Shown: in pieces, positions 1-11,800 of the stretch
How positions within the stretch are numbered: position 1 is the first letter of the stretch
Layout of the letters: each line of letters begins with the position of its first letter
Made by a program: the position numbers and the translations under genes
DNA from: Perkinsus marinus ATCC 50983
Lineage: Eukaryota; Perkinsozoa; Perkinsida; Perkinsidae
Assembly: GCF_000006405.1 (NCBI RefSeq)
Contig: NW_003211161.1
Span: 1 to 64,000, forward strand
Length of the DNA stretch: 64,000 nucleotides
Direction of reading: 5' to 3'
Notes under the pieces: generated by a model
Told to the model about the DNA's origin: nothing
The model's input: the letters and a program-made list of their open reading frames with translations, nothing else
Database searches by the model: none

Positions 1-420
1 CAGCTTAGTCCCCAAAACTCCCCCAGGGTGGAGAGGGTGGGTTTAAAAGAAACAGTGAATTCATCACCTCCATCGTGAAACTATCAACATAACTTCATAT
101 CAAAGTGAACACAAGGGTCCTTCAATGACACAAATCATATTCAAAGTAGCGGCTGTGTTGGGAATACGAATTGTACTTTCGTGCAATAAAGTGCACTACA
201 CTACATGACTTTCTCATATAAGGCAAGAGTAAGACGCATCAGAGGTTTGTAGCCCTTTCGAACCTCGGCAGTTTGTGATAGAAAAGTCGAATACCATATT
301 CGATCTATCCTGGCCCCGGGTTCAAATCCACCCCACGACATTTCTCCCGCATTTTTTCTCGCTCGCCACAGATCTCTCCAGAATTGATATTTGAGCAGTG
401 CTGGTGCCTCACTATGTTCT
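1..420. other. Upstream region with a tRNA T-arm fragment
   Basis: No gene is supported here. At about 312-340 the + strand reads like the T-arm and 3' acceptor of a tRNA (a box-B-like GGTTCAAATCC), without a recognisable D-arm upstream. This is probably a degraded tRNA-derived SINE fragment. The rest is presumably promoter and 5' leader of the kinase that starts at 421. Confidence 0.35.
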
Positions 421-3136
421 ATGCATAAATACAAACTTGTTGCTAAGAAAGGTGAAGGCACGTTCAGCGAGGTAGCCTCAGAGGCCCACTGCCGAATCGA
501 GTCTTTGTTGTTGTTGCCGTGATAAGGTACTCAAGGCCCAGTCGCTGAGGACTAATCGTCACTATGCTATTAAGTGCATGAAGAACACCTTCCAATCTAT
601 TGAGCAAGTGAGAGCTCCAAAAGCCTGGTGGAATCGACTGACGTTCTAGGTTAACAATCTACGTGAAATCCAAGCCCTTCGCCGCCTTGGTGGCCACCGG
701 CATATAATAAAGTTGCATGAAGTGAATTCTCCTCCTCCTCCTCCACAGAGTACGAGATGAGTATTTATCTCGAGGTACTCTACGATGAACCCTCTGGTCG
801 CCTTGCCTTAGTTATGGAGCTCATGGACATGAACCTGTGAGGCCTTGCAAGGGACCGTTGCTGTGACGGCGCTACAGATACGAGGCTATTAAGAACCGAC
901 GTCATCATTTTCCTGAAGTCAAAGTACGTGAGTGGATGTACCAGCTGGTAAGCTGAACTTGGTCGCTTGCTGAAGTGGTTGTTGTGTCACATTAGATGCT
1001 CGCGGTGGACCATATGCACAGAAACGGCATTTTTCACCGAGATATCAAACCTGAGAACCTCCTTATAGTGAGCTTATTTTCGAATTCCTTGGATGCATTA
1101 AAACGATCAGGTTGACGATATGTTGAAGTTAGCCGATCTTGGTAGTTGTCGAGGTATATATTCTCGGCAACCCTACACTGAGTAGGAGTACTCCCTTAAT
1201 CCCTATAATGTATGTTTTTCATCAGTTACATCAGCACCCGTTGGTACCGGCCACCCGAGTGCCTATTGACCGACGGTTACTACACGTAGGGGAGAAGAGC
1301 TCTTCACTGGAGCAAGATTGTCGGATTTTTTAGATTCAAAATGGACATTTGGGGCGTTGGTTGTGTATTTTTTGAAGTTATGGCGCTTTTCCCGCTCTTC
1401 CCCGGTCGAGACGAGACCGATCAAATTACCAGAATTCACGCTATTCTGGGTAGGTCTGGGTGCATCACATCATCGCACGTCTTGGGTCCAGGCACTCCCC
1501 CAGCGAAGTTGTTGGAAAGATTCAAAAGGCACGGACCGGAATTTTTGAACTTCAGTTTTCCTGAGCAAAATGGCACTGGTATTAGGCGGATTTCTGATGA
1601 GAGTTTCTCAGTGTTGTCATCAGGAATAGCGAGGCTGTTGCCGCATGGGTCGTCAGAGCTCCTGGTCATCCTACAGGAGCTCTTATCGTACAATCCTGGT
1701 CGGTGGTCGATATTTGTTCTTCCAATAGAGTCACGGTTTTCGTAGATGATCGTATTACTGCTCATCAAGCCCTCAGCAGGCCATACTTTGCCAAGAATAG
1801 AAAGGAGGTTAGTGAACGTGCTTCCCCTCAATGGGGATATTTATCGAACTCGTAGGACCCCAACTGCCCCGATGGGCCAGCTGTACCCTCTAGGGTCACG
1901 AGTGGTCAATGGGTTGCTGGTACGAGGACGCACCCCGGCAACATTCTCTCTGATATTCAAGATGTGCCGACGCTTATTATGCCCACTCCAGCAGCCACTG
2001 TTTTGGGTGAAATTAGTCGAATTTTTGTTGACTTTTGGGAGATTTAGTGACAGATATGGAAGACTCCCATACGGATCCTGAGATGACCACTCGGGACCAC
2101 AGGAGAGAGGAGGAGGACGAGGAGATGGAGAAGAAGTGGGTCGAGCTTTTGAAGTGGCTTCTGGGTGACATGCAGTGTTGATAGGAGCTTCGCTACTACT
2201 GATTCCTATCTAGAGACGACTGGTGGGGCACATAAGTAGGGTCAGCTCTCGAGAGTTTTTTTCGAGTTCACCGTTACAGGTCATATGAGAGTGCTTCGCT
2301 GGTCCACGACCCGGGTCGGTTTGTCGCGGATGTGGTTATGCTGAATCCTCGAGAGTCTCTGCATGCGATAGCGGAATCTCCCAATGGGGCTTTGCCCCCA
2401 TTGCCGTTGGCGAGGATGAGGCATGGCGCTGAGCCGGGTGGGGCATCCTTAGTAGGAGTTTGTATTGACGTGTACAATTTCAGGTTGGCCAGGGGTCACG
2501 AGCATATCACAGGCGTACAGCACCCATCACAGCTCGTCAATGTTGGAATCAGGACGATCGACTAACTCTCATGGGCAGAAGGGGATGAATCCACTGGGAG
2601 CAACAAGTGGATCGGCAGTATTCAAAAGCACCAATAAAAGGGGTGGTAGAGGGGGAGCGAGGAATGGGAGCTTGCAAGGTAGGTTTGCCCCAGTTAGAGA
2701 GTAGCCAATATTTGTTACACCTCCGCCAGTATTTGTTTCTTCGCTTCCAGCAACCCGACGTAGTAATAATTCAAAATCGTCGATGGTAACATCTCGCGGA
2801 GGGAAAACTGTCTTCCGAAGACAGCCTCATAATCTGGCCTCATTGGCCGGGGGAGCGTCTGGCAGCAGCGTAGGAGGCTCAGGATCAAGTAGTGTGTCAG
2901 TAGACACTCGGGTAGTGAAGTTACTCGTTGCAGGCAGTACACGGAATCTGGTCGAAGTTGGTGAGAGTACACATGCTCGTCCAGATGTGTATAACACGTA
3001 AGAAGAGCGTCTCTAGAAAATCGTTCGATGCATTAACGGTATCCCTAGGTACATGAGCCGTACCTCGATGAGCTTCGCGGGAGGAGGAGGTGGCGGGGGT
3101 AGGCTGCTGAATAGGCAGCATAGCCATAGGAGATGA
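421..3136 (+). CDS. MOK/RCK-family protein kinase (spliced, C-terminal tail uncertain)
   Basis: A CMGC Ser/Thr kinase of the MOK/MAK/ICK (RCK) group; relatives regulate cilium or flagellum length. The start ATG opens MHKYKLVAKKGEGTFSEV (Gly loop). Exons 421-471, 527-607, 650-721 and from 775 join across introns of about 42-55 nt. Later exons give the catalytic loop HRDIKPEN (about 1035-1065), a DLG in place of DFG (ADLGSCRGIYS, about 1125-1165), the TEY activation-loop motif followed by ISTRWYRPPECLL (about 1225-1275), and the subdomain IX segment MDIWGVGCVFFEVM from 1341. The kinase core ends near 1805 with RITAHQALSRPYF. Further exons to about 3136 encode a low-complexity Gly/Ser/Arg-rich tail; those boundaries are my inference. 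The DLG variant is unusual, but the other catalytic residues are present, so activity is likely. Confidence 0.85.
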
Positions 3137-3859
3137 ATCAGTTGAGCATGCTCGTTATAATGACATGAATATGTTGATCTGGTTGTTGGAAGTACATGTC
3201 TTGAGTTCCAGTTTACGGGTGTGCAGTGTACTCGATTGATAATCTGAAACTTGTTCGTGCAGAGCCAGCTCATGGTCGCTGCTTCAATGTTAACAGAATA
3301 CTTTCTAGTGCCCTCAGGCAGAAGGGGTGCTTTATGCGTCCCAAATCATGCGCAACTTGATGGGGGATGAACTAGTGAGGCTTTACCTCAGGCTGAACGC
3401 TTGAGGATTATCGGGGATGTTTCGACTATCATAGATTTCATATTATAACAACGGGAAAGATGAAAGAAATATAACCTCAGTGGAAGGGAGCAATCTTTTT
3501 CCGGGGTATCACGTCGCCTTTGAATACCCGAAATATGCTGGGAACTATAGATTTTCATCCTCTTGTTATGTTGGCTCTCATGCAGATATTCGGGCTACTT
3601 TGGATAAGGAGTGCTTCGACGTATTTTCCACTTGCTTTCCCATATGTCATCCTCTGTACACGTCTGGGTGACAATGTACGAGTCCGAAAGGTAGATTTTA
3701 TGAAATTGCGTTGCGAGGATATACTACGACTGCCGGAAACTCAATTGAGATAAGTCGTAGCTGCAAGCGCTTATTCTTCTCATTACCTTCAACTTAGACA
3801 TCTCGTTGAGAATACTTAAACACAAATACTGTCGAAAAACGAGTATACATCAGCATGCA
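3137..3859. other. Intergenic stretch, no supported gene
   Basis: It lies between the kinase tail (+) and a converging minus-strand gene. Short overlapping + strand frames at 3480-3753 include a hydrophobic stretch, but show no recognised motif and no clear splice partners. I do not call a gene. Confidence 0.3.
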
Positions 3860-4640
3860 TCAACGAATAATGTAAAACTTCCCTCCTGTTGCCAAATGAT
3901 GACACAAAATGACAACATCCTCAGCTGCTGAAGTCCGCGATCTCGACACCGCGACATATGATAGCTCAACAGCTCTGTTCTGGTCATCGGTTAGTGACGC
4001 ACTATTAAGATTTTGGCCAGATACGAGCGCCTGGAGTGGTATTTGGCAACAGCTGTTTTCGTCAGAGGAACTACTACTTGACCTTTGCGAATGACGTCTT
4101 CCCCTTCGTAAACTAATATCAGCTCTTTCACGGCCTTACCTTCGAACGACTCTGAGATGATTCCATCGGGGATAACAACAAATGTCAAGCCGCAGTTTCT
4201 CACTGAGATCCATTCTAGCTCCCGAATGTATTGTAGATCTCGTGCCCGGAGAGTCAGTGCTTAGAGCGTACTGCATCTTGTCGTCGTGGAAAAGAACACC
4301 ACTGAAACGTAAAATGAGAACCTTCCAGGTCGCCTGCTCATGGAGCAGTGGAAGCTTTACCACTGAGCTGAGATGGATGTTGACAAACCAGAGAGAACGC
4401 ACGATTCGCTACTGCCGTTCCGCGACTTACGTTGCGGCTAAAACTTCTCCGATTTGAGTGGACTCTGGCAACCCCATAAGGAGTGTCGTCATCTCGTTGA
4501 GATGGCCGGAGTAGCCTGTCTCGAGAAATCGATCGATGTCGAGCGGCTGGTAAGCGAACGCCGCACTCACCAATCGACGTGTTCTCTCCAATCACTGTCT
4601 GGCGTTCCCAAGTCGCGCTAGTGAGTTCCTACATAGAAAT
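3860..4640 (-). CDS. Uncharacterised multi-exon coding region
   Basis: Several minus-strand open segments join through plausible short GT-AG introns. An exon near 4620-4560 is followed by one reading PLDIDRFLETGYSGHLNEMT (about 4558-4440), then SVVKLPLLHEQATWK (about 4375-4320), then LFHDDKMQYALSTDSPGTRS (about 4290-4215), then ESFEGKAVKELILVYEGEDV (about 4150-4090), and a last exon ending GGKFYIIR with a stop at 3862-3860. No family is recognised. It may be the 3' part of the gene whose large exon is 4910-6949, since the coding-like segments run almost continuously on the same strand. Exon ends are inferred and there may be one missed exon. Confidence 0.45.
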
Positions 4641-4909
4641 CACGAACATGAATCTTTATTCATGTTAACGCACTATGCATATTCTCGTGTGATGATCGGA
4701 TACGATCGTGTTGACCTTGTGTGCAACTTCAACACTGCTCGGGCAAAGGATGGGATTAGCTATCGATGTACGACTCGTCTGAGTGGACGACCACTGATCG
4801 AACTCGACTGACTTGTTCACCATGGCACATGCAACACGCAATGAGGGTGCTGCGTACTTCTTCGACAACTTCACATCTGGCGGACCTACAATAGGGATAC
4901 CCTAGAGAC

Positions 4910-6949
4910 CTAGGAGGAACACCATGCAGTCGCACCTAGTAGAGTGGCAATCTCATACAGGAACAGTGAGGATGGGCTGTCCGATCCAGCTATACGCTCA
5001 ATGTTGATCCAGATTCGATCGGTCTCCTCGCGGTGTACATCAAAACCATCCTGGCAGTCTTGGCCGATGATGATGTCCACTGCCTCATGCGCCTCATTCG
5101 CCGAGAGTACAACAACGTCCTTGATACCATAGCCACTTCTCCCCAGCTCTTCAATCACTTTCGTTACAGAAAGAGTATGCGGGATGATACCGAGCCATAG
5201 GTGTTCGAGTAGGCCGATATATCGTTCGAGTCCAACTGGACTAGTAGTGGCAAAAGCCAGAGGCTGTAGAGAGCAGCCTGGCATGATCGTGGTGATGATC
5301 TTGTTCGCGCCGTCTGCGTCTCCGGTGAACAATACATCTCCACGTACCAATGCTCGGTTACGCCATCTCGTCGTAATGAACTCCTTGATCGTCTCATGGC
5401 AACCCACCTTCCCTCGGAAGACACATGCGCACACAAAAGTCTTCGAAAAGCGTCTGTCGCCATTGAGCTTGTTAGCGCCGTAGGAGACGGACAGCGACTC
5501 CACAAGAGCTTCCTTCTGAGCCGTACTGAGCTTTACAGTAGCGCGCACCTCCAATCCAATGAGCTCAATGGTCGAGGCTGCCGGAGGTATTTCGTTCTCT
5601 CGTGCGATGATTGCTGGAGCATCAAAAAAGGTACACAGGTCCTCGACTGGTGTTGCCACATCTTCCGCATTGTCACCGAAAACCGCCATGACTATATTCT
5701 CAATCTCCACTGTTTTCCTCACAGCCGCTGAACTGAACGTATGGGCGGTAGACTCCTGGGCTTCGTACACCACAAACTTGGCGCTATCGAGTACGTCAAC
5801 CTCTCTACTTGGAGTCGGCCAACCTTGCTGACGATCACGCTGAAATGATGCAGTCTTCACAGCCTCTACCAGCCATTGTGCTGATAGGTCAGGTTTCCGC
5901 TCACATGTACATTCAACGAGCACTCTGCTTCTCTCGGTACAGCGAATGCGGTGTACACTACCCAGTCGTCTTATGAGTACGCCAACTATAGTCCCGAAAA
6001 TTTCCTGTTTCAGCACAGGAAGGGATATGTCAATGCAATAATCGGCCAGTTTGCTATAGTGTAGGAGAGAGCGTGCGAGCTCAGGAGGGAATGCGAAATC
6101 AAGGTTCGTTTTGAGACTTAACGTGCTGATCGACGGGAGTACTATGGCAGAGCCAAATTTCGCATTGACGCTGTCGGGATCAGTCCGCTTGGCCAGAGTA
6201 GGATCACCCGGACCCAGAATGCGACGCAGAGTTTCTCCACAGTTCGGTCCTCGCAAGCAAACCAGCAGCTTGGGATGGTCGTCGATCAGTTGCCGCCCTA
6301 CGAATGGCAGGTGTGCGCTCACAGGAGCGCCCTTCAAAGCGGCAGTACGCAGACCGATCACTGTTATACCATTGGCACTTGCCATTTCAATCAAGTGCCT
6401 CAGAGCTTCCACGCATGAGATCGGTAGAGCAATCGTCACACTCTGCTCGAACCTCTCCGATGTGGGAGAGGACGGAGCGCAGGAGGCGGCGGCATGCGGA
6501 GGCGTGGCCAGGTCGCGAAGTGCATCAGACGTATTCACTATCTTGACACGTGAGTAGGAGCCCAACTCTCGTGCTACTGCAGTCCACTGTCGGCCTTCGA
6601 TCGCCACAATGATCTTGTCCCCTTGCCATTCCAAAGCAGCAAGAGCCTCTGGATGGCCCATGACGTGACATGCTACCCCCACGATATCAGCAATGAGCTC
6701 CGAACCACAGTCTATTTCAAAGCACTCCAGTTGCGACTCGGGACAGGTCTTAAGCATTGACGTCACGATTGGACTCGACGGCTGCTCGCTTCGGTCGAGG
6801 TCGGAGTTTCCGCTGTGGGTAGGACTCGAGGTAGCGGAGCTGCATGGCGACCTCTGCCGGCGAGTCTCTTTGAGAGGGTCCGCTTTAGTTTTCAAATTGT
6901 TTGTGGCAGCGAAAGTGGTCAGGGACCGTCTGATAGCAGTCTCTACCAC
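4910..6949 (-). CDS. Hypothetical protein, 679-aa open exon
   Basis: This is one of the longest uninterrupted host-type frames in the window (679 codons) with balanced composition, so it is very likely coding. The N-terminal ~65 residues are Ser/Thr/Arg-rich and look disordered. The rest is mixed alpha/beta-like sequence with a repeated pattern of short hydrophobic strands, including EIDCGSELIADIVGVACHVM near residue 77. No catalytic motif, signal peptide or membrane segment is visible. It may continue into further exons downstream (3860-4900). It sits about 200 bp from the next minus-strand frame (7147-7920). Function unknown. Confidence 0.7.
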   Translation of the reverse strand: MVETAIRRSLTTFAATNNLKTKADPLKETRRQRSPCSSATSSPTHSGNSDLDRSEQPSSPIVTSMLKTCPESQLECFEIDCGSELIADIVGVACHVMGHPEALAALEWQGDKIIVAIEGRQWTAVARELGSYSRVKIVNTSDALRDLATPPHAAASCAPSSPTSERFEQSVTIALPISCVEALRHLIEMASANGITVIGLRTAALKGAPVSAHLPFVGRQLIDDHPKLLVCLRGPNCGETLRRILGPGDPTLAKRTDPDSVNAKFGSAIVLPSISTLSLKTNLDFAFPPELARSLLHYSKLADYCIDISLPVLKQEIFGTIVGVLIRRLGSVHRIRCTERSRVLVECTCERKPDLSAQWLVEAVKTASFQRDRQQGWPTPSREVDVLDSAKFVVYEAQESTAHTFSSAAVRKTVEIENIVMAVFGDNAEDVATPVEDLCTFFDAPAIIARENEIPPAASTIELIGLEVRATVKLSTAQKEALVESLSVSYGANKLNGDRRFSKTFVCACVFRGKVGCHETIKEFITTRWRNRALVRGDVLFTGDADGANKIITTIMPGCSLQPLAFATTSPVGLERYIGLLEHLWLGIIPHTLSVTKVIEELGRSGYGIKDVVVLSANEAHEAVDIIIGQDCQDGFDVHREETDRIWINIERIAGSDSPSSLFLYEIATLLGATAWCSS

Positions 6950-7146
6950 TCTACGTAGGAACGACAGCCTACCGATGCTTTCTATCGACTATGTTCTGAT
7001 GCATATTGTATTTCTCTTGCAGTGCGTGGGCCAATCTGTCTACTTCTAGGCGTTTTGTTGATACCTCGCGACTCGGCTCGGGCATGAATCCACTCGTTCC
7101 TGGTCTGACACATGGAGATTCTTAGAGAGCGTGAGAACACCGCGAA

Positions 7147-7920
7147 TTACCTATTCACTTCAGCCCGCTTGGACTCTGCGAAAGCAATGTATCGGGCGCG
7201 TTCTTGATCCGTCATTTTCTCAATCATGCGCAGGCAGTTGCCATATTTGAAAGGGTTCTCTTCCTCCACATGTTCTTCCTTGCGCTGTTTGACCTCTCTA
7301 CCCTTCGCGGTCCCCTCCAGCATTCGTTCCCAACCAACGAAATCTTCGTCTCTCATGGTTGGCCTTCCCGGAGGCCGCGGTAGCTTCTGACTCTCTCGCC
7401 AACAGCGAGTCACCACATCATTGTCCACCCCTGCTTTCATACTTTTCCTCATCATGTGTGCGCTAGCGATCTCAACATCTTGTTCGCCGATAGGTGGTGT
7501 TCTTCTCCTGTGGTTCGACTCGTCATCACGCTCTCTATCCTCCCAGTTCGGTGCATTGGATGCCCCGACCTGATCAATCAGTTTCGGGTTCTGCAGGGAC
7601 CTCGGATGCCGCGAGGAACTAGCCATAGTTCCACCATTTTTCACCACTGCATCGCTAACGGACCTCGATGCACTATTGCTTACTTTTGGCGACCGTTTCA
7701 GCGGCTCCACTGTACCGAAAGCGCGGTCTCTACTGAAGACTTCAGCGACCTCATCGCCACTTTCTTCAGAGTTAGGCTCGTCTGCCACCGTACTCGGTAG
7801 TTTGGCCTTAACGTGAGCATAAATAGCAGCAAACTCGTCACCCAAAGTGCGATCAAAAATAGAGTAGTTTGAAGGGGCTTCAAACTCGAACTTTTTGACC
7901 GTCGATTTGACGACTTTCAA
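7147..7920 (-). CDS. Hypothetical charged protein, 257 aa
   Basis: A complete minus-strand frame starting MKVVKSTVKKFEFEAPSNYS and ending in a charged helical segment, MIEKMTDQERARYIAFAESK. The middle (about residues 70-140) is Ser/Arg-rich and probably disordered. No signal peptide or membrane segment is seen. The conserved-looking ends with a disordered middle suggest a small adaptor or RNA/cytoskeleton-associated protein, but I recognise no family. Confidence 0.6.
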   Translation of the reverse strand: MKVVKSTVKKFEFEAPSNYSIFDRTLGDEFAAIYAHVKAKLPSTVADEPNSEESGDEVAEVFSRDRAFGTVEPLKRSPKVSNSASRSVSDAVVKNGGTMASSSRHPRSLQNPKLIDQVGASNAPNWEDRERDDESNHRRRTPPIGEQDVEIASAHMMRKSMKAGVDNDVVTRCWRESQKLPRPPGRPTMRDEDFVGWERMLEGTAKGREVKQRKEEHVEEENPFKYGNCLRMIEKMTDQERARYIAFAESKRAEVNR

Positions 7921-8154
7921 CTCTCTATACTCGTTGGAAGCTTCTGTTGCACTGAGAGCTCGACGTTACACGAGCGCGCACAGACCTTTCTCAGACTACG
8001 TCGTTATGAGGCGCCACTGTCGTTCAAGCGCTTCGGCAGAGAATAACTCCCCGACATCACCAACAGACAGGCCCGGGTCCTCATGGCAGAGCTGTTGCCG
8101 CACCTGTACGTGGAGGGTTTGCGAAAGCAATGTGAAAAAATATGCACATGCCCA

Positions 8155-8206
8155 ACCACATGCGTTGGTGGCAATATAAAAATTTTCATATTGTCACCAA
8201 CACATG
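8155..8206. repeat. Short perfect-looking hairpin repeat
   Basis: Two arms of about 20 nt (core GTTGGTG and CACCAAC, plus CAATAT/ATATTG) face each other around an AT spacer. A related half, GTGTCGGTGACAAAATGAAA, recurs at 27045-27064 next to a family-2 repeat, so this is probably part of that mobile repeat. Confidence 0.55.
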
Positions 8207-8239
8207 TGTAATTTCATTGAAAATCCTAAAAAAAATTTC

Positions 8240-8345
8240 GGGAAATCCTTACCAAACTCTGAACACTTCTATCCTAATTCGTATATAGAATTCTATAGCT
8301 AGCGAGGAAACTCCTGAGCTCAACTGTGAACCACGAGAGGGACCA
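8240..8345 (+). repeat. Family-2 dispersed repeat, partial copy
   Basis: It contains the family-2 signature: an ACACTTCTATCCTA block, then TTCGTATATA, then GAGGAAACTCCTGAGCTCA. Other copies lie at about 25565-25630, 26680-26745, 27085-27190, 29655-29815, 37005-37110 (inverted) and 46940-47055. This copy lacks the usual final TCCAACACTG. Confidence 0.6.
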
Positions 8346-8752
8346 TACCCAAAAAGAAAAGAGGTGCTTACTTCCTCAAATTCGCTTGCCACCTTATCGA
8401 AATCTTGATCATTGCGTTCCACACTAGCCAGAAGCTGCGCACGTAAGCCTTCAGGGAACGAACAAGGTTGGGTATACATAATTTCAGCAACTCTAAGGTG
8501 ATTCATTTCGCCTTGATAGAAAGATTAACACAACTTCGGATCAACTTCACTAGATTGTGAGAAACCCTGAAATTCGAAGCTCGCAGTAATATTCGAGTTA
8601 AGAAAGGAAGTGCAATGGAACATGTGCAAGCTATGATCTAATCTAATGCGAATCGAGCTATGTTAATAGATGCTTACATGGTCAAGAAACAAACAACGAT
8701 CTAGAAAAGAGTGAATACGATGAGAAAAAGTCTTCCCTATGTGAACAACTTC
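8346..8752. other. Intergenic, no supported gene
   Basis: An 85-codon minus frame overlaps 8249-8506, but much of it is repeat sequence, and it shows no family motif. I see nothing else here apart from the 3' flank of the protease gene. Confidence 0.3.
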
Positions 8753-9777
8753 TCATACAGTGATCATCTCGCATTCGGGAACCTTAGGTTTCAATGCCGA
8801 CCGGAATACTCTATCCCAGTCCTTGGGGCCGTAGTCTGCAACTCTCGGTTGAGCCTCAATAGTAGCCCATGCACACTCCGTTTCAATAGATAGAGCATTG
8901 ACACCACTCTTGACATAGAAATAGCCCTTGTCACCCCAGAAGCTCCCCCACGAGTTCTTCACTACCCAGTATTCGCCCTTCTCGGGATCGACGGCCCAGC
9001 CAACAATTACAACGTCATGATCCGTCTCCAACTGCTCGTCCTTAACATTGACAATGTTTGTCCTTGGCGTACCGTCTCCCTCGACCAGACTTGCAGTGAT
9101 GGCGCAAGAGATAGGGCCTCGAGTAAAGATCTCCGCTTTCATTTGGTGAACTGTGGGGTTCTCCATCTTACCATATTCGTCAACATAGTACTTACCGTAC
9201 CTGCAATGATCGATTTAGACCGGCCATAGAAAACACTAGGCACTTACCTTTGCACTGGATAGCATGGCGCTCCCACACTAGGAGGATCACAGTTAATGCA
9301 CTTGTGAATATCAGTACACTCCTGCTCCTCAGCAATATACCCTTGACACGAGTCATCAGGAATACCATATAGCGAGGCATACACAAAGACACCATAATCA
9401 GAACCACCATCACAGCTTCCAGCGACTTCACCACCACAGTTCAACACCACTTGACGTGCTAGCATCACCTCTGGCCATTGACCTTTACGAGCAATCTTCA
9501 GTCTGTCATTCAGGACACCAACGCCAGCATGTAACCAGCACGAACCGCAATATCTCGGAGCATGCTGATTGAGAACAGGAGTGATGAAGTTGGTCCCGTC
9601 AACGTTTCTCCAATCGAAATGCTCAGGTAGAGACTCCTCGGTCCTGTATGTATATGGCAACGGATGGATCACACGCTCAGGCATGTCATCGGCGGGCATG
9701 TCATTACGAGAGCAGTTGCAGTCACCACTGACCAACACAATCGCCGATAAGGAGAGGATCGCCGCTTTGAGAAACAT
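8753..9777 (-). CDS. Cathepsin Z (X)-like papain-family cysteine protease
   Basis: A secreted or lysosomal C1A protease. The start at 9777 gives a signal peptide (MFLKAAILSLSAIVLVSG). After a short propeptide the mature part begins LPEHFDWRNVDG. The active-site Cys is in QHAPRYCGSCW; the short insertion before the Cys is typical of cathepsin X/Z carboxypeptidases. The His is in ETDHDVVIVGW and the Asn in VVKNSWGSFWG. Two exons: 9777-9248 and 9200-8753, split by a 47-nt GT-AG intron that completes an Arg codon and keeps frame. Multiple Cys pairs are present (for example NCGGEVAGSCDGG). All three catalytic residues are intact. Assignment to cathepsin Z rather than C or L rests on the short propeptide and the HAP-containing loop. 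Confidence 0.92.
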
Positions 9778-9849
9778 AAGGAAGTTATATAGCTACCCAA
9801 CGAGAGATCAACTGTAGCTGAGAATGCTGCAAATTCCACCTCGACAAGT

Positions 9850-11050
9850 TGAACCATCCTAACATTGAAGTACGTTTAAGCTCTAGCTTACCGTTGCTAC
9901 ATCCTTTTCGGGACAGATGTCACAAAATGAACGAGAGTGTTGATAAGATCAGACAAGAACTACTTGGGCATTCTGTATCAGTCAAGACATATTTCGGGAG
10001 CGCGTTGGTTGAACATGATTCCAGGAGAACACTTCAAAAGTGCTATTCAGCAGCACTCTCAGGAGCCTGTTTTGTGTTGTTTCTTGAACCCCCCTGCTCT
10101 TTTCGTGAGGATGCTGAGCCGCGCTAGTTCTCGCTAGATGGTCAAATCCTCTGTTGGGAATTCATCGTAATAATAAGTGTTAACTAGTTAACACAAGTTG
10201 AATACCGATACGGAGGGCGCGTCACACAGTGCGTCTCCGTCACACACGCGCATATTATCCGCGGTGCGTCCTCCACCCTTATCCAGGGTGCGTCGTGAAA
10301 CGACCCGTGCGGCCGAACGTCGCCGCAGCTTTACAGAACCAGACGGCGTATGCCGTGTATGATTTCTCTCAACCCAGCCCGCCACTCCCGGGAGCAAACA
10401 TCGGTTGGTCGACCGTGCGCGGCGTCGCATCGCCGGCACGCGCCCGCCGGAGAGCAACGTGCCCGGCGCCAGCAGAGGCGCTCGTCGGACTAACTCGATG
10501 CTTCGAGCCTCGAAGTTCGAGGGCTGGAAGCCACAGACATCTTCTGTCTTCCAGCCCACCAGACCCACGCGCCCAGGAGTGGGATATTTAATACATCCCA
10601 GGATTACCCAGTATGGGGCAAGTTTCACGTGTGTCATAACAGAAGAAAGGTCGGTCACTCTATTTCCTGAATTCGAGTTCGCGAGTAGATCACATTTCAT
10701 CGTCGTCGATCACACGATACCACAAACATCCGTGAATCCGACCCGCAGGTCAACAGGGATTCGACAACCACAGTCCTTGCTCAGACGGGCTGAAATCAAT
10801 TCCAATGATTCACTCGAAGGTTTGATTCACAACACATCACAATCTTGTCAACTATCAGCTGGTGAGAATAAATGTTCAAATGTTGCTCGACTACATTTTC
10901 GACTCCCCTTAGGAAACAAGCGAACCCGATGATGCATTCGACAAAAAAATGCAACCTCGAATGTGAAGTAGTCGGTTTGCTCTTGAAAAGGACCCTTCAA
11001 TGTGCTGTGTGTAGCAACATATATAGAGACAGGGATGAGTGGGCACATTA
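9850..11050. other. Intergenic with a GC-rich patch
   Basis: No gene is supported. 10200-10560 is clearly GC-richer than its surroundings, opening frames on both strands (such as a 170-codon minus frame at 10188-10700) that look compositional rather than coding. A direct-looking CTTCTGTCTTCCAGCCC/GGGCTGGAAG pair around 10520-10555 forms a small inverted repeat. Confidence 0.3.
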
Positions 11051-11800
11051 TTACGGAATCTGAATATCTTCGTCAACAAATGGTATGGTAAAATTATGGC
11101 GTCCATATTTTTCCCAATAAATTGATACATCTAAGCCGCCATACAGATGCCAATTCAATACCGAACCACTTAGTGTAGACATGGCCAAGGAGAAGTTCAG
11201 ACGACTATTCGCCTGCTCGTCTCCACCGGTGGCCACGACAGAACCATTGAACTCAACATCGAAGTCCTGACCCAGGCTGGCGTAACCGAAAGGCGTCGAA
11301 AACGGCATGCTCATGAACTTCCTTCCCTGTGTGAAAATATCAACGTCACCATATATCTCAAAGTTGGAGACAAACTTCTTAGTGCTGTTATCATACGTTG
11401 TGTTGCCGCCTCTCGTTCCGATGGTCACTGCACCAACGAAGTCCTTAGGTCGCCAGTCAGGAAAGAAGTCGTGCTTCACCACAGTGGCGCGTCCACCAGT
11501 ATTCACACTGAGGTGTTTAGCAGTGCCAACGTCCTCAATCGCAAGGTTGAGCCCGAACTTCACACTATTGTTGACGAAGACATCGAAGAAATTCATATTA
11601 AAATCAACCAACCACTCCCTGCCCAAATCGAGAGAGCCGGTGATGCAGTAAGTGAGGTTGCCGACCCTCTTAGTAGGTCCACACCCTGGCGGGAGCGTGA
11701 AGTTCGATGGACGCATCTGACGAACTTGGAGATTCCGATTCGGAGTTGCCCGAGTCACCGCTATGATCAAGATTAAGGATGTTATTCGTTCAAAGACCAT
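11051..11800 (-). CDS. Secreted hypothetical protein
   Basis: The frame opens at 11848, but the second Met (11800) gives a clean signal peptide, MVFERITSLILIIAVTRA, so I prefer that start (about 249 aa). The mature part has several N-glycosylation sequons (NFT, NLT, NNS, NTT, NGS, NFS), a Cys pair (GCGPTKRVGNLTYC) and many beta-like repeats rich in Gly, Phe and Asp. There is no transmembrane anchor. It resembles the large sets of lineage-specific secreted proteins of parasitic alveolates. I recognise no domain. It could act at the cell surface or be exported. Confidence 0.65.
   Translation of the reverse strand: MVFERITSLILIIAVTRATPNRNLQVRQMRPSNFTLPPGCGPTKRVGNLTYCITGSLDLGREWLVDFNMNFFDVFVNNSVKFGLNLAIEDVGTAKHLSVNTGGRATVVKHDFFPDWRPKDFVGAVTIGTRGGNTTYDNSTKKFVSNFEIYGDVDIFTQGRKFMSMPFSTPFGYASLGQDFDVEFNGSVVATGGDEQANSRLNFSLAMSTLSGSVLNWHLYGGLDVSIYWEKYGRHNFTIPFVDEDIQIP

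Noticed and set aside
10188-10700. 170-codon minus frame in a GC-rich patch
   Set aside because: GC-rich DNA lacks stop codons by chance; frames are open on both strands and the translation is Arg-rich with no motif.
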